Shown here in pieces: positions 25,520-36,505 of a DNA stretch of 64,000 bases. The notes beneath the pieces were generated by a model, which ran no database searches, was not told the DNA's origin, and saw nothing but the letters and a program-made list of their open reading frames with translations. This DNA comes from Siphonodentalium dalli (lineage: Eukaryota > Mollusca > Scaphopoda > Gadilida > Siphonodentaliidae), in assembly GCA_032622095.1 (NCBI GenBank), contig CP136066.1, forward strand, positions 201,398,978-201,462,977. Direction: 5' to 3'. Position numbers and translations under genes: made by a program. The number at the start of each line of letters is the position of its first letter. Position 1 is the stretch's first letter.

Positions 25520-25822
25520 TTGTGCATGGGGGAGTAACATAATCCACTGGGCCTGACCATGGATCGAACCAGTATCAGACAAGTTTGTGACCTGAACCTG
25601 AAAATTTCTAAATCCTAACATCTATAGTAGTCTATATATCTGCAGGGAATATCACCTCCCCCAATTTGTTTTTCTTAAGTTATTTATAAGTTTTTAACTG
25701 ACCACATGGGAGGGACCAGGACACACTGGGCCGACCATGGATCGACCCTGTGTGAGAAAATTTTGAAATCTGAACATACAAGTTACAAAATCCTAGTATC
25801 TATTGAGTAGCCTCAATGTTTC
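25520..25822 (+). repeat. Diverged duplication of about 120 bp
   Basis: GGGCCTGACCATGGATCGAA at 25,549 and GGGCCGACCATGGATCGACC at 25,729, followed in both by an AAATCCTA-ATCTAT tract. Confidence 0.6.
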
Positions 25823-26508
25823 CAAATGTTAGAAACTTTAAACCTTTAATGTTGGAAAATTTCTAATTGTTGGTCATTTCAGTCAAATATTTGGACCAAA
25901 AGTAGGAAAATATGTAAATGATGGTCTAAAATAAAATATTCCCCATCAATAGATTGTTGGAAAATCGATCTACGAAATCGATTTTAACCTATTGTTTCGT
26001 GTGACATTTCCAACTATTGTTATGTCGGGCATGATATTTCGAACAGTTTTGACCAAGGTTGTTGGCCATAGCTTAATTTGCACTCTGTAGTATTTTCGTG
26101 TACCTGCCTCTGCCCCGGCTATGTGCTTTACGCGACACCCTTTCGCTGTATGTATGGGTCTTTATATCCAGTGATTCCGGCAGGCTACTTTTAGTTGGTT
26201 ATGTTGATGAACCACACGCAGGTCGAACTCCGGAGCCTTAAGCTGCTTTCACATACCTGCGGCTGATGCAGTTTAGACGCATCCGATTTCCAAATGTTGC
26301 GGTTTAAATAACTGCGTGCATGCACCGCAACCCCAGTGATATATATGTATGGTTTGAAACGTTGTGCCTATATAATCCGATCGCCGCATGCATCAGCAGC
26401 ATGTCAGTGAACCCCCTTAATTGGCTACGGCTTGTACTGTATACTTTACAAGTAGCTAGACGTAGCGTTACGTATTCTATTATAGAAATGACTGGCTGTA
26501 TTATTTTT

Positions 26509-26537
26509 GTCCCCCCAAAAAATTATTTTTGGGGGAC
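26509..26537. repeat. Short hairpin
   Basis: GTCCCCCCAAAAAATT / ATTTTTGGGGGAC. Confidence 0.7.
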
Positions 26538-26667
26538 TATTGTAATCAGCCCTTTAAAAATGGGATTTTCCGTACGTTACTTGTGGGGTGCACCCCACAA
26601 GTCATGCAAACAAAAGATCGCACCTCACCAGTACCCTGTGATTTTTCCTAGCGTTATATGGACTTTT

Positions 26668-27010
26668 TTCGACTTAGAAAATTAAATTTTCTTCTTTTTT
26701 CTTTGGTTTCCGGATGATAACTCAAGTTTGGACTGTTCAATTGAAAATTATTTTTTTTGTGAGTCATGGATATCAAAATACAGGTCAAGTTCGAATTTGA
26801 GTTTGATCCGATGATTTTTTCTCAGAGTTGTGGGCTTTTCGACTTAGAAAATTCAATTTTTCTTGTTTTTTCTTTGGTTTCCGGATGATAACTCAAGTTT
26901 GGATTGTTTAATTGGAAATTCTGTTTTTTTTTGTGGGGCGTTCATATCAAAATACAGGTCAAGTTCGAATTTGAGTTTGATCCAATGATTTTTCCCAGAG
27001 TTATGGGCCT
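26668..27010 (+). repeat. 170-bp tandem repeat x 2
   Basis: Units start TTCGACTTAGAAAATT at 26,668 and 26,838 and carry GGTTTCCGGATGATAACTCA and AGGTCAAGTTCGAATTTGAG. Confidence 0.93.
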
Positions 27011-27255
27011 TTCGACTTTGAAAAACATTGTTTATAATTTTCTGTATGAGGGTACCTTCATGGTGTAATCAACTCCTCCTACAGTTTTGATCGTAGATAT
27101 TTGAAACATCAGAGTATTGTTACCCACATATTGGAGATGTGCAACATGTATATAGATGACGGAATTTTTTTTTTTCAACATTTTTTTAAATTTCTTTAAA
27201 AAGCGGCATTGACTTGCCACGTTGTCGGGGGACACTGTGGTCGGCCGACCTTTTA

Positions 27256-27317
27256 TCACTGTTGTTGTTTGAAGCTGATGATATGGGTGCGATCGAATAG
27301 GATTGTGTACCTTTAAC
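27256..27317. repeat. A-family right-end fragment
   Basis: TGTTGTTGTTTGAAGCTGAT to GATTGTGTACCTTTAA; ends 31 bp before gene X exon 1. Confidence 0.6.
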
Positions 27318-27348
27318 CCTAATCAATCATCTCATTCTATTTATACAG

Positions 27349-27421
27349 TGAAAATGGCTTCCTGATTGAGGGGAGTATTAAAGGAAGAACCCGATACTGT
27401 CTCTCAGATTCAAGCAAAAAG
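27349..27421 (+). CDS. Unknown gene X, exon 1 of those seen
   Basis: Acceptor CTATTTATACAG and donor AAAAAG|GTTGGT bound 73 nt that read, after one base completing a split codon, ENGFLIEGSIKGRTRYCLSD then SSKK. It ends in phase 0, as the next exon requires. I do not recognise the protein. It is less certain than the downstream exons because it is short and 3 kb away, and earlier exons were not found. A fragment of the A-family repeat ends 31 bp upstream. Confidence 0.55.
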
Positions 27422-27514
27422 GTTGGTTTTATACAAAGCAAGGATTGCATGTTATTAATTTGGGTCAAGATTACTACTTGTAATACTATATTTTAGTGCT
27501 TCAAGTGAACATGT

Positions 27515-27738
27515 ATGCAAGATGTATTTTGGAATTGTGTTCACATTCAGGAATTCATAAAGGAACTCAGCGATTGGGGTAAAATTGACAGCATTGATCT
27601 CTGTCCCCAACAGATGACAATGATTCTGGGCTCACACCAACGGATCCGAACTTTACAACGAACTTGCTATGGCTTCTAATTAAACAATACATTTATAGGA
27701 CTAAATTCAAGCCAATTAATGTATCCTCAAAGAGTTGA
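27515..27738 (+). pseudogene. LINE reverse-transcriptase C-terminal remnant, frameshifted
   Basis: Frame 1 reads MQDVFWNCVHIQEFIKELSD and WGKIDSIDLCPQQMTMILGS. A shift then gives LTPTDPNFTTNLLWLLIKQY and IYRTKFKP before a stop. The HxFWxC-x-FW/I start and the hydrophobic LL-IKxYIYRxKF end are typical of the zinc-binding-like C-terminal region of non-LTR retrotransposon polymerases. Only this tail remains and both frames stop. It sits in the intron after gene X exon 1. Confidence 0.55.
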
Positions 27739-28387
27739 ATTATAGATACTAATGTGAGAAGTATATCGCAAGATCCCAATCGAAACAAGATGAATTTTCG
27801 AAAAACTGGTTCCTTTTAGAAAAGGCTAGACTTGTATAGCATGTGCGCATGAGTCAACACAATTGCAATAAACTTGAGTATCCTGGAAATGATCTCTTAA
27901 CCAGCTCGAAAACTCACTTAATTATTATACCCAGAAAATACGACCCCCCCCCAATTCCACAATGCCGTCTGTGGTTAGAAGTCGTACCTACGCCGCACAC
28001 CGGAACAAAGTTCAAAAATTAAAATCTGAATTATTGTATACAAATGAACAATTATTCGATTTATCCCTATTTACATATAAGTCACTGGAAGTGAATATAG
28101 TGTACGAAAGACGTGTAAATAGGAGAGCGAAATGTGAGCGAATTGGAAGAATGTCACAAAACAGTCACTTGGTCTATAATAATATGTATCACAAACAATG
28201 AAACATAGTTTCTGAAACCTCTTTGATGAGCTTCTGAAACCACAGGTACTTCCTTCTTACCATTTATAAATTTGATTCAAAACCTGATTTTTTGGGGACT
28301 TTATGTACAGTAATTGTGCTGAAACACCGTTTTTGAGGAAAAGTTTATATTCATTTACCCCCCCCCCAAAACATGAGACTGATCTGA

Positions 28388-28434
28388 TGTCACACATGTT
28401 TGTGATGTCAATATTGATTACAAACATGTGTTAC
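28388..28434. repeat. Hairpin
   Basis: GTCACACATGTTTGTGAT pairs with ATTACAAACATGTGTTAC around a 10-base loop. Confidence 0.65.
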
Positions 28435-28539
28435 AGTCCATACCATGTAGTTTATACAGTACATGGGGCCTGTCGTTAAAACGAGTAAATAATATAAATA
28501 TTTAAAAAATATAAATTTAAAAGTTAAAAGGAGGACGCA

Positions 28540-28575
28540 ACTTTAACAAACTCATCTCTACGAGTTTGTTAAAGT
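28540..28575. repeat. Perfect 14-bp hairpin
   Basis: ACTTTAACAAACTC, 8-base loop ATCTCTAC, GAGTTTGTTAAAGT. Confidence 0.8.
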
Positions 28576-29370
28576 GGCATGGGATCCAATCTTCATGTCG
28601 GGGAAATCCTGGCGCCGCCACTGAAGGACATATACTAGTTTTTCCTAACATTTCAGACGGGGAGTATGGTTGGCTGAACATGCTTTTTGTAATAATTGTG
28701 GCATATATACGTAATATACGATATAAAATATATAAATTAAAAATATTATATAAATATAGATACATGTATATGTGTGTGGGCATGGGGACAGAGGACCGGA
28801 GACAAGTTGCCAAACTTATCAGAGCTCTTCTCACCTGGCATTCAACTGCTAATACATAAGAGATAGTCCGGGAGCTGATAGGGTACTCCTCCACCCCACC
28901 CCATGATTTAACTTCACCATCTAATTTCTTATTGTGTCTCTCAACTTTTAATCTATGTTAACACGAACCAAAAGTGGCCGTGTAGACACCAGACAAGATG
29001 ACGTCCACAATGGCTGCCGTTTTTCAGACAATTAAGTCAGTTTTATGCAAATTATAGTGAGAACATCTTGTTAAAGACATAGTATGTACTTAATCTGGTG
29101 CGTGAAACTGATAAGTTTGTATTCAGACGCTATGCCAACTAGTGGAATGTTGCATTCTACTAACATCACCGAAAATCTCAAGCAAATCGACCGTAACACT
29201 CCATAGAAGACATCGTCTGAACTACGCTCAATTGTAAATATTTACCTCTCGATTCGGGACGCAACTACGTCGATAATCTAACGGAAACGATTTCACAATC
29301 GAGAGTCTCTACATTTAATTAATATATAAGAATGATGATGTGTCGTGTCAATTTGGATATAATATTTGTA

Positions 29371-29460
29371 TAATATAACTACTTTGAGCAAGATTATTCT
29401 CCATTTGATCACCCTACCGGAGTGTTTACATCACTTTAAATGTATACAACTGTATAATAT
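29371..29460 (+). repeat. Q-family repeat, copy 2
   Basis: AACTACTTTGAGCAAGATTA and TCACCCTACCGGAGTGTTTA. Confidence 0.75.
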
Positions 29461-29623
29461 ATTTTGTGAAGCCAAGACAGAATGCCACATTTTTAGGGCA
29501 AAATTGGAACTCCACGTCCAAGATGGCTGCCAAAATGGCCGCCGAAAATGGCAAATATGACGTTTTTTTACTAATATCTTCTTGATCAGTTTCTGCTGTT
29601 AGGAACTGCATGGTCGAAAGACT

Positions 29624-29845
29624 TTATATTGTATTGTTCATGTTAACTGATCTTTGGAGCAATGCAGTATGACTCCAGTATGCATGCCATTCTCGTGGTC
29701 CCAGACCCTTCCGATCAAGGACTATTCCGAAAGTATTATGATATGGCCTCTCCTCTGGGAGTCCACCAGAATCAGTATGAGTTTGAAATCGATCTTCTGC
29801 AAACTGAGATAATACAAATGCATAAAGATGCCTATAAATAGATGG
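29624..29845. other. Open on both strands, coding status unclear
   Basis: Minus strand: after TATTTATAG (acceptor-like) a frame HLYAFVLSQFAEDRFQTHTD, SGGLPEERPYHNTFGIVLDR, then KGLGPREWHAYWSH to a stop at 29,624. Plus strand: MQYDSSMHAILVVPDPSDQG, LFRKYYDMASPLGVHQNQYE, then FEIDLLQTEIIQ to a stop at 29,845. Both look protein-like, neither has a matching partner exon, and neither is recognised. Perhaps an old retrocopy fragment. Confidence 0.25.
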
Positions 29846-30182
29846 GAAATGTTCAAATAATAAGTTCAATAAATTGTCATTATTATCGCGGAAAGGGTCA
29901 CTGTTGCTACATTTTGGTGTGTTGGGTGCCCAGCTATGCGGCAAAAAAGTGTTTTGGCACCCATCTTGAACTTTGCTGTCTTTTTATCACACCTTTGACA
30001 CCAAAATCTTGGATCCAATCAATGGTGCATTGATAGCCATCTTTAAAACTGTTTATGCCCCATATTTGCTCTTTATCAGTGATATAACGCTAAAAATGTG
30101 ATATCTCTAATATAAACCCACATGCAAGGATCAATGCAAAACACCTTAATGAAAAGCTGGATACCGTTCTGCAATAAACGGA

Positions 30183-30290
30183 TAAGATTATCGCAGTCTG
30201 GGCTAGACGAGGTTAGCACGGGTTCGCACCCCGACATGGGCGAAATTCAGGACTGCACTTCTCAAGCTTGATCTGAGTTGACGTACATAT
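30183..30290 (+). repeat. Possible degenerate SINE (B-box-like)
   Basis: Contains GGTTAGCACGGGTTCGCACC, a B-box-like GGTTCGCACC, but no clear A box. Low-confidence fragment. Confidence 0.25.
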
Positions 30291-30488
30291 CAATGTGCCA
30301 TTCTGATTGATACATGGCCACTTTGATAACAAATGAGAATTTGTTCACGTTCATTGAATTAAGAAAATATGAAGCAATAACACTCATATTGAGTCCATGC
30401 CTGCATGCTCCATAACTCAATGTATGTAATCATGTTGATATTCTGATATATCCCACAATATTATACTGTGTATTCTGTATCATTGCAG

Positions 30489-30621
30489 CACAGGTATGTA
30501 GTTTTCCATTTAAAGACGAGCCGAGCACACCGAAGGAAATTTGATGGCTCTGGCAAAGAAATTGAGCCAAATTTCAGCGAGAAGCAGGTAGTCAGGACGG
30601 GATATCTCCATTCTTCTTACC
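30489..30621 (+). CDS. Unknown gene X, exon 2
   Basis: This 133-nt exon opens after TATCATTGCAG and closes at C|GTAAGT. It encodes HRYVVFHLKTSRAHRRKFDG, SGKEIEPNFSEKQVVRTGYL and HSSY, leaving one base. A second AG within it (ATTTAAAG) could give a shorter version in the same frame. The sequence is basic then hydrophilic with no signal peptide or membrane segment. A C-family palindrome begins 54 bp downstream of the donor. Protein not recognised. Confidence 0.75.
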
Positions 30622-30674
30622 GTAAGTGTTAATAATTGGTAATTTGTACCTGATTCAGGATGTCATAGTATATA

Positions 30675-31049
30675 GTGTCTGACATTTGCAGAACGAGGTC
30701 AAATTCAATATAATTTATTTGATAATAAAGAATATATATTATAAATACAACAAGAGGGTGTATTTAGTGATGCTCAGGCTACCCCGTACAGCTGCTAGCA
30801 TCACCAAATTCACCCTCTGGGGACCTCATTCTGCTTAGGCCTCATCTTCTGGGAAGTATCTTTAGTCTCAAATTTACATTTGTGTTTTTAGTTACTTTTC
30901 CCCTTCTGTTCAGTTTCTATATCCCAACTTCAACTGGGGAACTTCAATCTGATCCTGGCCTCCCATAGCAGTTGAGGCCTTAGCAGAATAAGGGTCCCAG
31001 CTGGATAGCGTCAACCTCTGGGGACCTCATTCTGCAAATGTCAGACACA
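30675..31049. mobile_element. C-family triple-hairpin element
   Basis: GTGTCTGACATTTGCAGAA to TTCTGCAAATGTCAGACAC. Inner hairpins share CATCACCAAATTCACCCTC and GGGGACCTCATTCTGC; the central one reads CCCAACTTCAACTGGGGAAC. Begins 54 bp after the gene X exon 2 donor. Confidence 0.82.
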
Positions 31050-31147
31050 ATATATCCAAGCTTGGCCCGATTAAAAGTCCACATAAACAGGGTTCCCACC
31101 CATTTCAGCTATCCAATTTTAAGCTCTATTCAGGCCCTTTTCATGGA

Positions 31148-31572
31148 CAATTGTGACCAGCCATATCAAATCCAGTCGTAAGTCGGGATATTTTTTACCC
31201 TGTGCCAATGCATTCACTTATATATGCGAGTCGACCATTTTTTACAATTTTAATAATTTGTTCTTGTATTCTTTAACAATTTTATAATTTCACCCATACA
31301 GAGCCCCAGACAAACATGAGCAGACGACACTCTTCTATATGCTTCTATATATGTGTGTGGCTCCCTGCAGGGTAATGGATGTTTTTTATTTTATGTCCTA
31401 AAAATTGTAAGAATCGTTTATTTAAAAAACATGATAAAAAATTGTTAGGCCAATGCATTCTCTTATATATGCGAGGCGACCTATGGTCGACGCGCATATA
31501 TAAGAGAATGCATTGGCACAGGGTAAAAAAAATCCCGACTTACGACTGGATTTGATATGGCGGGTCACAATT
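31148..31572. mobile_element. B3 element: B hairpins inside a different terminal repeat
   Basis: Arms CAATTGTGACC, GCCATATCAAATCCAGTCG and TAAGTCGGGAT on the left are mirrored on the right by ATCCCGACTTA, CGACTGGATTTGATATGGC and GGGTCACAATT. Within these arms sits the same GTGCCAATGCATTC / GAATGCATTGGCAC hairpin as in B1, with the GTCGAC-type centre. Confidence 0.75.
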
Positions 31573-31900
31573 ATAGTTGACCATTATATTTTGGCGCTAT
31601 ACTAAAATGGCCTGCATACATTCTTCCCATATGATAATATGTCTCTTTTCTTATAATATTGAAAGAAACAGTGCAAGGGGTATGTTCTATGAATATATGG
31701 CTCAAAGAAAATTTGTAATTTGAAAAAAGGATTTGAGAGAAATGCTTGTTTCAGCTAGTTACTGATAGTTACAAATACTCATTGATGAGTAGTTCCATTA
31801 GGAAATGTTCAGATAATAAGTTCAACAAAAAACCATAGGCAGTTTACTGAACTACCCCAATGTATACTATTATAAATGATGGCAGACAGACAGAGTCCAT

Positions 31901-34066
31901 TTAACCCTTCCATGACTGGAGTTTCCTGAATTTTTTAAAACCCTGTGCCAATGCATTATATATGCGAGTTTCCCATAGGGAGCCTCACATTATAAGAGAA
32001 CACATCGGCCTAACAATATTAACCTTGACCTGGTAAGCCAGTGCATTATCTTATGTATGCGAGGCTCCCTATGGGAGACACACATATATAAGAGAATGCA
32101 TTGGCCTAACATTATTTACCTTGACCTTGTAAGTCTGTGCCTTATCTTATGTATGCGAGGTTCCCTATGGGAGACACACATATATAAGAGAATGCATTGG
32201 CCTAACATTATTTACCTTGACCTTGTAAGTTTGTGCATTATCTTATGTATGTGAGGCTTCCTATGGGAGACACACATATATAAGAGAATGCATTGGCCTA
32301 ACATTATTTACCTTGACCTTGCGAGCAGTGTTCGCGCTGTCGGTAGCCAAATTAGCCAATGGCTAATATTTTTCGAATTTGGCTAATAAAAATTTCATTT
32401 GGCTAAACTTTTGGCTAAACTTTTTTTGACCTCAAATGGAGACTGAAAGCATGAATTTTGGCAAGTGGGTTTTCAATTCTGTTATGTGAACGATCTAGTC
32501 CGAAAACATTGTAAGTGGGAATATATCGCCGACTGTACAAAAGGAAACCCGATCGCGGACAGTACAAAGGGAAACCCGTCACTCTGCACGAAACAGCAAA
32601 ATATCATTATTTTACATTTAATCCGCTAATCCCCCATTGTCTGTCTGGTCACTCACGGGACTCCTGCACAATGCATGTTTATGATGACATTGTATTTATG
32701 ACGGTCAAGGTTTATGAGCACCAAGTGTAAGACAATAGCTTAATCAGCCAAATGTGAATCACGACAGATATTTTATGGCTATTTGTCGTCAATACCGATA
32801 CATTCAAAATAATATGCATGCTTTTATGACAGATTGCAATTTGATAATGGCGTAACAATATTAAGTTATTAGTTTCCAGATGTCACTTAAATATTTTCGC
32901 AAGGATAATTAATATTTAATGATTTTTAAAAAGATATTGATATAAAACAAAAAATTAATGACATTAAGAAGGACAATCCCGGGTTTTTTAATTTGGCTAA
33001 AAAACATTTGGCTAAAGTTTTTTTCATTTGGCTAATAAAATTTTCATTTGGCTAAACTTTTGGCTAAAGTTTTTTTCGGTCCAGCGCGAACACTGCTTGC
33101 GAGCCATAGCATTCTCTTATGTATGCTATGCTCCCTATGGGAGACTCGCATATGTAAGATAATGCATCGGCTTAACAATATTTACATTGACCTTGTAAGC
33201 CAGTGCAGTCATTCTCTTATCTATGAGAGGCTCCCTATGGGAGACTCACATATATATAAGAGAATGCACTGGCACAGGATCTTTAACCCTTCCATGACTG
33301 GTGCTTCGTGAAAATTTGTGAAAGTCCTGTGCCAATGCATTCTCTTATATATGAGTTTCCCATTGGGAGCGTCGCATATATAAGAGAATACATTGGCCTA
33401 ACAATATTAACCTTGACCTGGTAAGCCAGTGCATTATCTTATGTATGCGAGGCTCCCTATGGGAGACTCGCATATATAAGAGAATGCATTGGCCTAACAT
33501 TATTTACCTTGACCTGGTAAGCCAGTGCAGTCATTCTCTTATCTATGAGAGGCTCCTTATTGGAGACTCACATATATATAAGAAAATGCACTGGCACAGG
33601 ATCTTTAACCCTTCCATGAATGGAGCTTCCTGAAAATTTGTGAAAGTCCTGTGCCAATGCATTCTCTTATATATGAGTTTCCCATTGGGAGCCTCGCATA
33701 TATAAGAGAATACATTGGCCTAACAATATTTACCTTGACCTGGTAAGCCAGAGCATTCTCTTATATATGCGAGGCTCACAATGGGAAACTCATATATAAG
33801 AGAATGCATTGGCATAGGACTTTCACCTGTGGGATACTCGCATATATAAGAGAATTCACTGGCACATGATCTTTTATCCTTCCATGACTGGAGCTTCCTG
33901 AACTTTTGCGAAAAAAATAAAGAGAATATATTGGCCTAACAGTATTTACCTTGACCTGGTAAGCCAGTGCATACCCTTAGAATGGGAGACACATATATAA
34001 AAGAGAATGCACTGGCACAGGATCTTCAATGCTGCAACAGCACAGCTACCATCATGCAAGGGTTAA
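31901..34066. repeat. B2 hairpin array (tandem palindromes)
   Basis: The array begins TTAA|CCCTTCCATGACTGG and ends CATGCAAGGG|TTAA. Inside are at least ten palindromes built on GCATTCTCTTATATATGCG, a variable GGCTCCCTATGGGAG centre and the complement, joined by CCTTGACCTTGTAAG linkers. Two levels of repetition are visible: a roughly 90-bp hairpin-plus-linker unit (32,030-32,320) and a roughly 320-bp unit starting TTAACCCTTCCATGA (33,283 and 33,601). The hAT element splits it. It lies in the intron before gene X exon 3 and ends 24 bp from that exon. TTAA flanks with CCC/GGG ends suggest piggyBac-type MITE origin. Confidence 0.85.
32326..33095. mobile_element. Non-autonomous hAT element with 8-bp target duplication
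   Basis: Termini CAGTGTTCGCGCTG and its exact complement CAGCGCGAACACTG enclose 770 bp. Both sides carry the same 8-bp duplication CTTGCGAG (32,318-32,325 and 33,096-33,103), diagnostic of hAT transposition. Subterminal regions repeat TTGGCTAA many times in both orientations, as transposase-binding clusters do in hAT elements. No transposase frame is present. It interrupts the B2 hairpin array, so it is younger than the array. Confidence 0.92.
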
Positions 34067-34090
34067 CAAAGAAAAGGTTATGATTTTCAG

Positions 34091-34300
34091 AGACCGCGCC
34101 GAAAGGACAGACCGACAGAATCTCTGAGGAAGATCTAATACGGACTCTCAGAACATCTGAACTGGAATCAATCGCTTCAAAACACAGGCCGTCTGAAAAT
34201 CTCATATCACTGTGGATCGAAGAGCAAAAGATCGAGAAATTAGAGTTCAGCATTGCTGATAATGTCCGAGTCAAAACAGATGGTGATTGTCCTATCATAT
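34091..34300 (+). CDS. Unknown gene X, exon 3
   Basis: This 210-nt exon lies between TATGATTTTCAG and T|GTAAGT. Two leading bases complete Gln with exon 2, then TAPKGQTDRISEEDLIRTLR, TSELESIASKHRPSENLISL, WIEEQKIEKLEFSIADNVRV and KTDGDCPII, leaving one base. The composition (charged, amphipathic, one long open frame with sense codons throughout) is typical of a real exon, and both phases fit the neighbours. A 2.2 kb array of B2 hairpin repeats ends only 24 bp before it. Protein not recognised. Confidence 0.8.
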
Positions 34301-34378
34301 GTAAGTTACTGAATACAAGTGAAGTCTGGAAACCCCAGAGAAGTCGGCATAATTGATTACATGGGAATTGAGTGAAAC

Positions 34379-34500
34379 CTTAAAGATGCGTAATCCGATT
34401 TAACGCCCCTAAATTAGTATTTCCTTAGTCTTTGGGGGGGTAGAAAATATTATATTTGAGTCGAGGACCCCCCCCCCCCCCCCCCCACAATCAAAGCCCA
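34379..34500. repeat. A-family left-end fragment with C20 tract
   Basis: TTAAAGATGCGTAATCCGAT to TGAGTCGAGGA, then a run of about 20 C (34,468-34,487) where other copies have GGAACCCACCC. The homopolymer seems to have grown from that CCC. Confidence 0.75.
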
Positions 34501-34934
34501 CTCGATCGATTGGCATTGGAATTTAAAAAATCGGTTCAGGCATTTGAGGAGGTATACGATTCTGTGATCTTCCTCGTAACGTATCATATCTATAGAAATA
34601 CGTTTTTTAAAGTGATGCTCTTGTTTTAAATTTAAATATTTTTAAATAAATTAAAATTTTTACTCGTATTTAACATTAAATGAATATCTCAGCTTGAGAT
34701 TGTAAGATTTAGGTGACCTAATTTCAAAATAGAGCTGGGATCAAACCTACTGTGAAATAGATTAAGAAACAAGTATTAACAAACAACCATTATCCCTGCG
34801 TTGGTTGCTTATTGTTACAATGTTCCCGTATCAGAACAGGTCAGCACATCATAAATAAAAAAGTTCCCAGGTTTTGAACGGGTGGAATATGATCTCTACA
34901 GGTGTAAGCCATAGTATAGTTTCATGGTATGATA

Positions 34935-35147
34935 CAGTAATGCTCTAATTAATCAACTTCTTAACCCCCAGCAGAATTATGGGTAACTTTTCAGGATTTA
35001 GTCGGAAATATGGATTGTTGCCATTCATCGGAAAGCTCTCAGCGAGAGCTTTCCGATGAATGGCAACAATCCATATTTCCGACTAAATCCTGAAAGTTAC
35101 CCATAATTCTGCTGTGGTTAAGAAGTCAATTAATTAGAGCATTACTG
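34935..35147. mobile_element. D-family palindromic MITE (TA duplication)
   Basis: TA|CAGTAATGCTCTAATTAAT to ATTAGAGCATTACTG|TA. The two arms of about 100 bp (containing GGGTAACTTTTCAGGATTTA, GTCGGAAATATGG and CATTCATCGGAAAGCTCTC) are almost perfect complements. CAGT ends with TA duplication are Tc1/mariner traits. Ends 22 bp before gene X exon 4. Confidence 0.9.
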
Positions 35148-35171
35148 TATAATAGTGTATTTGTTCTACAG

Positions 35172-35329
35172 TTAGCATTGTCAAAAGTGACATCCAGACA
35201 GCCAGCGTATCAAACTATGCAGGAGGGGAGCAGACTGGTGCTTCATGGACGGATAAAATCATGAATGTGAAAGCGACGCAGAGCGACACAAAACCTCAGG
35301 AGAAGAGTGAGATTGCGGACGATGAATGG
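35172..35329 (+). CDS. Unknown gene X, exon 4
   Basis: This 158-nt exon is preceded by TTTGTTCTACAG and followed by GTGAGC. Two bases complete Phe, then SIVKSDIQTASVSNYAGGEQ, TGASWTDKIMNVKATQSDTK and PQEKSEIADDEW, ending in phase 0. The hydrophilic, acidic C-terminal character is clear. A complete D-family palindromic MITE with its TA duplication ends 22 bp upstream of the exon, inside the acceptor region. Confidence 0.8.
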
Positions 35330-35398
35330 GTGAGCAGCAAAATATATAACAGCTTCCAACTCTGATGAAAAGTTCTTCAATATCAGATTCTTCCAAAA

Positions 35399-35815
35399 AC
35401 CTTGAAATAGTTTGTCTGTCATTTGCAGAATGAGGTCCCCAGAGGGTGAATTTAGTGAGGCTATCACACACAGTGGGCTAGCATCACCAAATTCACCCTC
35501 TGGGAACCTCATTCTGCTTAGCCTCAACTGCAATGGGATACCTACAGTAATGCTCTAATTAATCGACCTCTTAACCACAGCATAATTATGGGTAACTTTT
35601 CAGGATTTAGTCGGAAATATGGCTTGTTGCCATTCATTGGGAAGCTCTCGGGGAGAGCTTTCCGATGAATGGCAACAAGCCATAGTTCCGACTAAATCCT
35701 GAAAAGTTACCCATAATTATGCTGTGGTTAAGAGGTCGATTAATTAGAGCATTACTGCCAGTGTAGGATCAGATTGAAGTTGCCCAGTTGAAAGTCGGTG
35801 ATGTTCACCCTTTAG
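35399..35815. mobile_element. C-family element split by a D MITE
   Basis: TTTGTCTGTCATTTGCAGAA, one hairpin (GGTCCCCAGAGGGTGAATTT ... CACCCTCTGGGAACC), then the D element, then AGGATCAGATTGAAGTTGCC. The far end is lost. Confidence 0.75.
35545..35757. mobile_element. D-family MITE nested inside a C element
   Basis: Same palindrome as 34,935-35,147, CAGTAATGCTC to GAGCATTACTG. Sequence on both sides (GCCTCAACTGCAATGGGAT before, AGGATCAGATTGAAGTTGC after) is continuous in other C elements, so this MITE inserted into one. Confidence 0.88.
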
Positions 35816-36130
35816 TTACATTGATTGCGATTTTATTTACTACAATTAGTAGCTGTGCCATAGCAGCCACAGAAGCAATTTCGAAGCAATTGCGAGTAAA
35901 TAATATGCCAAGAAATGCTGAAGAAATGTTGTAAAAAATAGGAATTTTCGAAATTTGTTTTTTGTTGGTGAAATTGCGTTTTTTGGATGTCAAAGGGTTT
36001 GACATTGGTTTTACAAATAGAAAATAATAGTGTGGGGGCGAGATAAATAATTGATTAAATAACTAATAAAGAGCGTTTATAAAGAGCGTTTAATTTATGA
36101 TGGAAAGAGAAAATAATTAGTTATAAATAC

Positions 36131-36306
36131 TCATTGCTCAGTATCACACTGTTATGTACCCACATATAACAAATTCATAGAACGGACAGGCCATTGTTCA
36201 GTATCATACTGTTATGTAACCACATATAACACAATTCACAGGTCCGACAGGCCAATGTTCAGTATAATACTGTTATGTACCCACATATAACACAATTCAC
36301 AGGTGC
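36131..36306 (+). repeat. 60-61 bp tandem repeat x 3
   Basis: Units start CATTGCTCAGTATCAC / CATTGTTCAGTATCAT / CAATGTTCAGTATAAT and share CTGTTATGTACCCACATATA. Confidence 0.93.
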
Positions 36307-36505
36307 AGTTATGGTTTTAGCTCAGTTATCATTGCATAGTAACCCCAGTAACTGGGTCAATTACTTAATAGGGCAATACAGTATGAATTGATGGAATAGT
36401 GACGATTCACAGGGTCATACAGGCAAAATATCAACATGATGTATCTCAACCTGAATTTTTTTTAAATATAAAACAAATTGAGCTTGTGATTGCAATATAT
36501 TTCAG

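Noticed and set aside
28517..28894. 125-codon minus-strand frame
   Set aside because: Very Tyr/Ile-rich because of TATA-rich DNA; the other strand is open too.
31901..34066. CRISPR-like array of spaced palindromes
   Set aside because: Eukaryotic context; spacers are conserved linkers and not unique, and the units have transposon ends.
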